This document shows, piece after piece, positions 6,390 to 11,267 of a stretch of DNA of 13,123 nt. The notes beneath the pieces are model-generated. The model did no database searches, had not been told where the DNA came from, and worked only from the letters and a program-made list of their open reading frames with translations. Position numbers and translations under genes: made by a program. Position 1 is the first letter of the stretch; the number at the start of each line of letters is the position of its first letter. The stretch is from assembly GCA_947384015.1 (NCBI GenBank), contig CANDFN010000025.1, positions 1 through 13,123 of the forward strand. Reading direction: 5' to 3'. The DNA comes from an uncultured Clostridia bacterium. Its GTDB lineage: Bacteria; Bacillota; Clostridia; Christensenellales; UBA1242.

Positions 6390-6505
6390 GGCGACGCGTT
6401 AAGAAAACATACCCTTTGGTATGTTTTTAGCCAAAGCCGGAAGCAATCTGTGATTGCGACCTGGACGCGAGAGAACCGAGGTTCGGCCCCGACCATAACC
6501 GCATG
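6390..6505. other. GC-rich insert between the two 57-bp repeats; possible structured RNA or rearranged tRNA debris
   Basis: No convincing gene is present. The right-hand part (6429-6504) is about 59% G+C in strongly AT-rich surroundings. It holds a 10-bp hairpin (6404-6413 with 6418-6427 approximately, loop CTTT, followed by T5 on the plus strand), a GCAATC/GATTGC hairpin (around 6443-6457) and a GAACC/GGTTC hairpin (around 6473-6484). At 6480-6496 the plus strand matches 16 of 17 bases of the T-loop and 3' acceptor region of the adjacent tRNA-Leu, in the opposite orientation. No complete cloverleaf forms on either strand. Confidence 0.5.
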
Positions 6506-6562
6506 TAATAAAACAAAAAAAACAAGCATAATCGCTTGCCCTTTTTGAAATGGTGCCGATGG
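6506..6562. repeat. 57-bp direct repeat, copy within and after tRNA-Leu
   Basis: This is the tRNA-proximal copy of the perfect repeat, 173 bp from its partner at 6333-6389. The last 12 bases (6551-6562) are the functional 3' end of tRNA-Leu, including encoded CCA; the remainder is its downstream spacer and terminator. Confidence 0.9.
6515..6538 (-). terminator. Intrinsic terminator of tRNA-Leu
   Basis: The CAAGC/GCTTG hairpin (6523-6527 with 6534-6538) followed by eight T on the minus strand lies 12 bases after the CCA of the tRNA. Confidence 0.85.
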
Positions 6563-6636
6563 TCGGGGTCGAACCGACATGATGTTGCCATCGGCAGATT
6601 TTGAGTCTGCTGCGTCTGCCATTTCGCCACATCGGC
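6551..6636 (-). tRNA. tRNA-Leu (anticodon CAA)
   Basis: A full class II cloverleaf reads on the minus strand. The 7-bp acceptor pairs GCCGATG (5') with CATCGGC (3'), followed by discriminator A and an encoded CCA (6551-6553). The anticodon stem GCAGA/TCTGC encloses CTCAAAA, giving anticodon CAA for UUG codons. A long variable arm with a GATG/CATC stem and the T stem GTCGG/CCGAC around TTCGACC complete it. The long variable arm and the CAA anticodon together identify leucine. It has its own promoter (6655-6683) and terminator (6515-6538), so it is a single-gene transcription unit. Confidence 0.96.
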
Positions 6637-6654
6637 ACACCGTAACTCTCGCCT

Positions 6655-6683
6655 ATGCTAAATTGCCACACTTAATTTTGCAA
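6655..6683 (-). promoter_or_regulatory. Promoter of tRNA-Leu
   Basis: TTGCAA (6678-6683) and TAGCAT (6655-6660) are 17 bases apart, each matching consensus at 4 of 6 positions. The -10 ends 18 bases before the mature tRNA 5' end, leaving a short 5' leader for RNase P. Confidence 0.65.
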
Positions 6684-6884
6684 TTCTAAGCCTTTGCTTG
6701 GTTACTACTCTTCCCAATACGAATATAATTCTTGTGTAAGAATTTTAAAAGCTTTCACATAAAACAAAAGCAACAAATTAAATATATCATAAATTTTTAG
6801 TTTTTGCAACGGTATTTTAACAATTTCTAATATTTTTTGCTTAAATACTAATTAATATTAATTTTTTAAATGTTTAATTAAGTT
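6684..6884. other. AT-rich divergent intergenic region between tRNA-Leu and polA
   Basis: This spacer separates the divergent tRNA-Leu and polA promoters. Apart from a small 7-bp hairpin (6727-6733 with 6738-6744) I see no coding frame, RNA gene or convincing regulatory site in it. Confidence 0.5.
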
Positions 6885-6912
6885 TTGTAATTTATTAAAT
6901 TTATGGTATAAT
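6885..6912 (+). promoter_or_regulatory. polA promoter, positioned for a leaderless transcript
   Basis: A perfect TATAAT (6907-6912) preceded by TGG makes an extended -10, with TTGTAA (6885-6890) 16 bases upstream as a plausible -35. Only six bases separate the -10 from the polA ATG at 6919, so the expected start of transcription falls on or next to the start codon. Confidence 0.7.
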
Positions 6913-6918
6913 TAAATT

Positions 6919-9441
6919 ATGGAAAAATTTGTTTTAGTTGACGGCAACAGTTTAATAAATCGTGCTTTTTACGCCCTACCACCATTAACCAGCTTATCTG
7001 GCAAACCATGTGGAGCTGTTTTTGGGTTTATTAATATGATTTTAAATGTAATAACAAACGAAAATCCTAAATATTTTGTTTGTGTTTTTGATGCAGGTAA
7101 GCATACCTTCCGCCATGAACTTTATGCAGATTATAAAGGCGGAAGGCAAAAAATGCCAGATGACTTGGCTATTCAACTACCAATATTAAAAGACCTATTA
7201 CATGCAATGAACATAAAAACTATTGAAATTCCAGAGATTGAAGCAGACGATATTATAGGTAGCTTTACTCGCAAATTTGATGAGGAATTTATTATTTTAT
7301 CTGGAGATAAAGACTTGTTTCAACTTATAAAACCTCACACTACAATGTGGCTTACTCAAAAAGGTATTTCCAGCGTTTTAAAACTTAATGAAGAAAATTT
7401 AATGAAAGAATATCAGCTAAAACCATATCAGGTTATAGAACTAAAAGCCATAATGGGAGATAAAAGCGATAACATCCCAGGTGTGCCAAATATAGGTGAA
7501 AAAGGTGGCATGAGTTTAATTACCGAATTTGATAACCTAGATAATGTTTATTCAAATATTGAGGCGGTTGCACCGAGGCTAAAGAATAAACTTATAGAAG
7601 GGAAAGAACTAGCCTATTTGTCTAAAAAACTTGCAACCATTAAACTAGATGTAGATATAAACACCACGCTAGAAGAATGTAAACTTACTTTACCATTTGG
7701 AGAGCAAGCTTACGAAATTTTATATGACCTAGACTTTAAATCTATAATAAGGCGAAGTGAGCTTTTTGCACAAACTGAGGTTACAAAACAGCTAGATGTT
7801 AACTTAAATGCAAAAATTAAAGAAATAGAAAGTCAACAAGATTTTGACGAAATGGTAAAAAACATAAACGGTTCTTTTGCGCTTTACAGTGACAATTTAC
7901 TGTTTGAGATTTGTGCAGACGAAAATTGTTTTATTCTTTACAAGAGTGGAGAAATATTTCACAAAAACTTAAATCTGTTTAAAAATATGTTTAGCGATAA
8001 TCGCCAAATAATATGCTTTGATTGTAAATCTCTTATGCACGAACTTGCTACTTACGGCATTGAATTAAAAACATATTTTGATGTTTCTATTGCTATGTAT
8101 ATAGCCAATGAAATGGATGCCGAACTTTCTATTGACGACGCTTTAAAACAAAACAGTATAACAACAAACAGCAAAGCAAATGCGCTTATCTATTTAAAAG
8201 AATTATTCTTAAACAAACTAATACACAGCGCACAATTAAAACTTTTTAGCGATGTAGAACTTCCTCTTGTTCGGGTTTTGTTTAATATGGAAGCTGATGG
8301 CATAAAAGTTGATGAAACTCAAATACGTGCATTAAGCAAAATGTATCATGACGAGTTAGATGTTTTAATAAATAAAATCTACTCACTTGCCGGGCAAGAG
8401 TTCAATATTAACAGCACAAAGCAACTTCAAAACATTTTGTTTGACAAATTGCAAATACCATACAAAGGTAAAGCCAGCACCTCTATTGAAGTTTTAAACT
8501 CTATTGTAGATTTACACGAAATTGTGCCATATATAATAAGATATCGTAAAATCAACAAACTAATTACCACCTACCTAGACGGCATGTTAAACTTTATTGA
8601 TGTAGACGGTAAAATTCACACCACCTTTATGCAACGCACCACTTCAACAGGCAGACTCTCTAGCCGAGAGCCTAACCTACAAAACCTACCAATACGTGAC
8701 GACGAAGGTAAAAGCCTACGCAAAATGTTCTCCAGTTCGTTTGAGGGCGGAACTCTTATCAGTGCCGACTACAACCAAATTGAATTGCGCTTAATGGCAA
8801 ACTTTAGTGAAGACGAAAACATGATTGCGGATTTTGTTTCTGGTAAAGATATTCACACTGCAACCGCAAGCAAAATTTTTGGTGTTGCCTTAAACGAGGT
8901 AACCAGCAACATGCGTAGAGTTGCAAAATCTGTAAACTTTGGCATAATTTATGGTATAAGCGCTTTTGGTTTAAGTCAAAACCTAAACTGCCCAGTTAAA
9001 GAGGCTGCCGATTTTATTAAGAAGTATATGGAAATCTACCCTCGCGTTAAAACTTATGGCGAAGAATGTATACAGCAAGCAAGCAAAACTGGTTACGCAA
9101 AAACCATTATGGGCAGAATTAGACACTTGCCAGATATTCACGCAGCAAACCAAAATGTCCGCTCTGCTGCAGAACGCATGGCAAAAAATATGCCTCTTCA
9201 AGGCAGTGCTAGTGACATAATTAAAGTTGCAATGGTTAATGTTAACAAGCAAATTAAAGAAGCCAACCTAAAAAGCAAACTAGTGTTGCAAATTCATGAC
9301 GAACTTATTGTAGATTGCTTCCCTGGCGAAAGTGATAAAGTGCGAGAAATTTTAAACAAAGAAATGGAAAATGTTGTAAAACTACCTGTGCCTTTACTTG
9401 TAGAGATAAGTGAAGGTAAAACTTTGTTTGATGCCAAATAA
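6919..9441 (+). CDS. polA: DNA polymerase I, proofreading-deficient by motif
   Basis: This 840-residue family A polymerase fills gaps and removes RNA primers in repair and lagging-strand synthesis. The 5' nuclease domain (about 1-290) shows VDGNSLINRAFYALP with Asp8, the VFDAGKHTFRHELYADYKGGR block, EADDIIGSF, LSGDKDLFQL and GDKSDNIPGV. The middle domain (about 310-440) lacks the DxE of a 3'-5' exonuclease (the region reads NGSFALYSDNL), as in Bacillus-type Pol I, hence no proofreading expected. Polymerase motif A SADYNQIELR (615-624), motif B RVAKSVNFGIIYG (667-679) and motif C HDE (793-795) are intact. The start fits the family N-terminus exactly. No Shine-Dalgarno precedes it. It is the only plus-strand protein gene in the window. 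Confidence 0.98.
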   Translation: MEKFVLVDGNSLINRAFYALPPLTSLSGKPCGAVFGFINMILNVITNENPKYFVCVFDAGKHTFRHELYADYKGGRQKMPDDLAIQLPILKDLLHAMNIKTIEIPEIEADDIIGSFTRKFDEEFIILSGDKDLFQLIKPHTTMWLTQKGISSVLKLNEENLMKEYQLKPYQVIELKAIMGDKSDNIPGVPNIGEKGGMSLITEFDNLDNVYSNIEAVAPRLKNKLIEGKELAYLSKKLATIKLDVDINTTLEECKLTLPFGEQAYEILYDLDFKSIIRRSELFAQTEVTKQLDVNLNAKIKEIESQQDFDEMVKNINGSFALYSDNLLFEICADENCFILYKSGEIFHKNLNLFKNMFSDNRQIICFDCKSLMHELATYGIELKTYFDVSIAMYIANEMDAELSIDDALKQNSITTNSKANALIYLKELFLNKLIHSAQLKLFSDVELPLVRVLFNMEADGIKVDETQIRALSKMYHDELDVLINKIYSLAGQEFNINSTKQLQNILFDKLQIPYKGKASTSIEVLNSIVDLHEIVPYIIRYRKINKLITTYLDGMLNFIDVDGKIHTTFMQRTTSTGRLSSREPNLQNLPIRDDEGKSLRKMFSSSFEGGTLISADYNQIELRLMANFSEDENMIADFVSGKDIHTATASKIFGVALNEVTSNMRRVAKSVNFGIIYGISAFGLSQNLNCPVKEAADFIKKYMEIYPRVKTYGEECIQQASKTGYAKTIMGRIRHLPDIHAANQNVRSAAERMAKNMPLQGSASDIIKVAMVNVNKQIKEANLKSKLVLQIHDELIVDCFPGESDKVREILNKEMENVVKLPVPLLVEISEGKTLFDAK

Positions 9442-9480
9442 CGTCGCATCTCGCCTTTTAGCTAAATTAATAAAAAAATA

Positions 9481-9504
9481 AAACATGCACATATAAGCAT
9501 GTTT
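9481..9504 (-). terminator. Second, back-up terminator behind the SRP RNA gene
   Basis: AAACATGC (9481-9488) pairs with GCATGTTT (9497-9504). On the minus strand it runs into a T-rich tract with seven consecutive T; the plus-strand side lacks a T run. It lies beyond the first SRP terminator and would keep readthrough from entering polA antisense. Confidence 0.6.
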
Positions 9505-9514
9505 AAATAAAAAG

Positions 9515-9542
9515 AAAAAACGCCCAAATTGGGCGATTTTTT
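9515..9542. terminator. Bidirectional terminator shared by polA and the SRP RNA gene
   Basis: The CGCCC/GGGCG stem (9521-9525 with 9531-9535, extendable by two A-T pairs) has six T on the plus-strand side (9537-9542) and six T on the minus-strand side (9515-9520). It therefore fits both the polA transcript, whose stop is 80 bases away, and the convergent SRP RNA transcript. Confidence 0.85.
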
Positions 9543-9547
9543 AATGG

Positions 9548-9817
9548 TTGTTGCACACATTATATTGAAATAATCCAATTGCTGGCATAAATCCAATGCA
9601 CTCCACAAAAGCAACCTTATAGCACATACTGTATCCCTCTTAATGCTGCTGCATCCCTGCCCTGACATGATTCGTGGGGCAATATTGTATAAGACCTTTG
9701 TTTCAACATACACTAAACCTACTCAACACAACCAGAGTTACCCCGCTATAATATGTTCAGCCCCGCTGTAGTGGTTTGCGGGTTACAGGGCACCACTAGC
9801 TCCCCGCCTAGTGCAAC
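9548..9817 (-). ncRNA. ffs: Signal recognition particle RNA (long Firmicutes type with Alu domain)
   Basis: The minus strand encodes an SRP RNA resembling the roughly 271-nt scRNA of Bacillus. The apical Ffh-binding hairpin spans about 9642-9667: GTCAGG (9661-9666), a GCA/TGC stem, a GGGA tetraloop (9654-9657) and AGCAGC (9645-9650), matching the universal asymmetric loop. Near the 5' end are the Alu-domain blocks GAGCTAGTGG and CTGTAACCCG (TGTAAC at 9782-9787), followed by CTACAGCGGGGCTGAAC as in Bacillus. The ends pair (GTTGCAC with GTGCAAC at 9550-9556), which sets the approximate boundaries. The RNA works with Ffh and FtsY in co-translational membrane targeting. Ends are inferred from promoter, pairing and terminator. 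Confidence 0.95.
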
Positions 9818-9823
9818 GATTAT

Positions 9824-9852
9824 ATTATACAATAAATTTAACAATAATTCAA
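9824..9852 (-). promoter_or_regulatory. Strong promoter of the SRP RNA gene
   Basis: TTGAAT (9847-9852) and a perfect TATAAT (9824-9829) are exactly 17 bases apart. Transcription is expected at about 9817, which coincides with the start of the terminal SRP RNA helix. Confidence 0.85.
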
Positions 9853-9995
9853 GTGTTTTTATAGAATTTAGTTTTTACTACATAATTTGCTAAAATTTTT
9901 GGCACGTATTAAGTTGTTTTATAATTTGTAATGTATAGCCTATTTACATAAGTAATTTTAAATATACAAACATCTAAACCTAATTAATACAAACA
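9853..9995. other. AT-rich spacer between the SRP RNA promoter and the rpmA terminator
   Basis: This stretch has no open frame of note, no recognisable RNA gene and no clear inverted repeat. It appears to be plain intergenic DNA. Confidence 0.5.
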
Positions 9996-10019
9996 AAAAA
10001 GCAACCAAAGTTGCTTTTT
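9996..10019 (-). terminator. Terminator of the rplU-prp-rpmA operon
   Basis: The GCAAC/GTTGC stem (10001-10005 with 10010-10014) is flanked by A5 and T5, extending the pairing to about 10 bp. It is followed on the minus strand by TTTTTTG. It begins two bases after the rpmA stop codon. Confidence 0.85.
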
Positions 10020-10020
10020 A

Positions 10021-10296
10021 CTATATTTTAGCTACAATTGCTACAACTTTTCTGCCACGGCTGTCACGTCCAAACTTAACAGCGCCGTCTATTAATGCAA
10101 ACAAGGTGTAGTCCTTACCCATACCAACATTGGTAGAAGGATAGATTTTTGTTCCACGTTGGCGAACAATTATAGAGCCAGCAGTAACAAATTTACCATC
10201 GCCAGCTTTAACGCCTAAACGTTTAGATTCACTATCTCTGCCGTTTTTGGTGCTACCGCCACCTTTTTTATGGGCAAATAATTGAATATTAATCAT
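10021..10296 (-). CDS. rpmA: 50S ribosomal protein L27 with cleavable N-terminal extension
   Basis: This 91-residue protein carries the L27 signature AHKKGGGSTKNGRDSESKRLGVK and GSIIVRQRG. L27 lies near the peptidyl transferase centre, and its N-terminus approaches the tRNA CCA ends. The first residues, MINIQLF before AHKKGGG, match the Firmicutes-type extension that must be removed by Prp, which is encoded immediately upstream. The rpmA ATG overlaps the prp stop by four bases (ATGA). Its Shine-Dalgarno AAGGAG (10305-10310) lies inside the last codons of prp, so production of the protease and its substrate is tightly linked. The usual downstream obgE is absent; a terminator follows at once. 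Confidence 0.97.
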   Translation of the reverse strand: MINIQLFAHKKGGGSTKNGRDSESKRLGVKAGDGKFVTAGSIIVRQRGTKIYPSTNVGMGKDYTLFALIDGAVKFGRDSRGRKVVAIVAKI

Positions 10297-10625
10297 TTAT
10301 TTTTCTCCTTTATACTTACATATTTTTTAAATTGATTAGCAATATCTTTAAGCCCCAAATATGTGGTTTTAACAAGCAACTGTGCAGCATGCATTTGTTT
10401 AGCATTTAATTCAGGTAAAGTAAGGCTAAAATGTGGAATGTTTTCGTCCACAATTACAATAGGTTTTATACCCACCACCTCGCTTAAGCCTTGCGCTAAA
10501 TTTTGGGTCAATACAGAAACTGCACTACATACAATGTCGTGCCCTTCCTCTGCATAACCTGAATGGCCAGTTGCCTCTATTGCCATAATTTCATTTTTTT
10601 GTTTTATTACTAAAATCTTAATCAT
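10293..10625 (-). CDS. prp: Ribosomal-processing cysteine protease Prp
   Basis: This 110-residue protein belongs to the Prp (YsxB) family. The catalytic pair sits in GHSGYAEEGHDIVCSAVS: His21 and Cys33, with the characteristic 11-residue gap. Prp removes the N-terminal extension of ribosomal protein L27, a step shown to be essential in Staphylococcus aureus. The gene lies between rplU and rpmA, one base after the rplU stop (TAGTATG) and overlapping the rpmA start. The matching extension on L27 here (INIQLFAHKKG) makes the functional assignment secure. The ribosome binding site is weak (TAGGT overlapping the rplU stop), so translation is probably coupled to rplU. Confidence 0.95.
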   Translation of the reverse strand: MIKILVIKQKNEIMAIEATGHSGYAEEGHDIVCSAVSVLTQNLAQGLSEVVGIKPIVIVDENIPHFSLTLPELNAKQMHAAQLLVKTTYLGLKDIANQFKKYVSIKEKNK

Positions 10626-10626
10626 A

Positions 10627-10932
10627 CTAACCTATGCTAACAATTTCAATTTTAGTGTATGGTTGTCTATGACCTTGTTTTTTGCGTTCGTTTTTCTTGG
10701 CTTTGTATTTAAAAACTATTATTTTTTTAGCTTTTACATGTTCCAAAACTTTGGCTTTAACAGCAACACTTTTTACTGTTGGGTTGCCAGTTTTAACTTT
10801 ATCGCCATCAACAGACATAAGAACTGGAAAAGTTACTTCTGCGCCAACTTCCGCATCTAATCTGTCAACAACAACGGCTTGACCAACTTCCACTTTGTAT
10901 TGCTTGCCCGCAATTTCTGTTATTGCATACAT
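10627..10932 (-). CDS. rplU: 50S ribosomal protein L21
   Basis: This 101-residue protein has normal family length, with the L21 pattern MYAITEIAGKQYKVEVGQ at the start and IIVFKYKAKKNERKKQGHRQPYTKIEI at the end, the latter being the conserved basic 23S rRNA-binding segment. L21 binds 23S rRNA in the large subunit. AGGAGG at 10941-10946 lies 8 bases before the ATG. It is the first gene of the rplU-prp-rpmA operon, driven by the consensus promoter at 11033-11061, with a roughly 94-base leader. Confidence 0.98.
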   Translation of the reverse strand: MYAITEIAGKQYKVEVGQAVVVDRLDAEVGAEVTFPVLMSVDGDKVKTGNPTVKSVAVKAKVLEHVKAKKIIVFKYKAKKNERKKQGHRQPYTKIEIVSIG

Positions 10933-11026
10933 ACTAGTTACCTCCTATAAAGACTCACTCTCGGGGCATTGCATAAACTCAAATCTAAATTTAAACAAAT
11001 TTAAAACCCTTTCAATGTGGCACTAC
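10933..11026 (-). promoter_or_regulatory. Untranslated leader of rplU, candidate L21 leader regulatory element
   Basis: Transcription expected at about 11026 yields a leader of about 94 bases before rplU. Firmicutes rplU mRNAs are known to carry a structured L21 leader, and position and length fit that. CATTG (11013-11017) is complementary to CAATG (10967-10971), and GGG (11007-11009) to CCCC (10963-10966). The order of these segments is that of a pseudoknot. The pairing is my inference and I did not compare it with the family model. Confidence 0.45.
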
Positions 11027-11032
11027 AAATAA

Positions 11033-11061
11033 ATTATAACAAACCTAAAACTAATTGTCAA
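11033..11061 (-). promoter_or_regulatory. Perfect consensus sigma-A promoter of the rplU operon
   Basis: TTGACA (11056-11061) and TATAAT (11033-11038) are separated by exactly 17 bases, so both hexamers and spacing are at consensus. This is in keeping with strong expression of ribosomal proteins. Confidence 0.9.
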
Positions 11062-11190
11062 TGCTTTTTTAAAGTTTTATAGGGTAAATTAAGCCTTATT
11101 TTTAACCAAACCTTATGCGGAAACCAGAAATTATATAGTTTAGCCACAATTCTTGCATAAACTCTAAAACACATAATAACTATTCAAACA
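11062..11190. other. Intergenic spacer upstream of the rplU promoter
   Basis: This AT-rich stretch separates the surface-protein terminator from the rplU promoter. I find no open frame, RNA gene or clear motif in it. Confidence 0.5.
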
Positions 11191-11220
11191 AAAAAGCACG
11201 GAGATATCCATGCCTTTTTT
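11191..11220 (-). terminator. Terminator behind the surface-protein gene
   Basis: GCACGGA (11196-11202) pairs with TCCATGC (11207-11213), apart from one C-A mismatch, around GATA. The stem is flanked by A and T runs on both strands, so it could work in either direction. The only gene reaching it is the minus-strand surface protein, 48 bases upstream. Confidence 0.75.
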
Positions 11221-11267
11221 GTTTATAGTAATAATTAGCTAAAAATTTTTAATGTTGCAACATCAAA

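Noticed and set aside
6378..6470. A second tRNA gene ending at the orphan CCA copy
   Set aside because: No 5' partner for the acceptor stem, no T-loop and no anticodon arm are present upstream of the orphan 3' end, so no cloverleaf can form.
6281..6671. Several overlapping minus-strand open frames of 67-119 codons over the tRNA-Leu locus
   Set aside because: They run through the tRNA gene, its terminator and the repeat, have mutually conflicting frames, and show no protein-like features. They are artefacts of structured RNA sequence.
6727..6744. 7-bp hairpin in the tRNA-Leu/polA spacer as a terminator or operator
   Set aside because: It is wholly A/T-rich apart from one pair, has no T run and is far from the polA promoter; such hairpins are expected by chance here.
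9462..9713. 83-codon minus-strand open frame between polA and rpmA
   Set aside because: It lies inside the SRP RNA gene and its terminators, including the universally conserved apical loop, and has no protein-like character.
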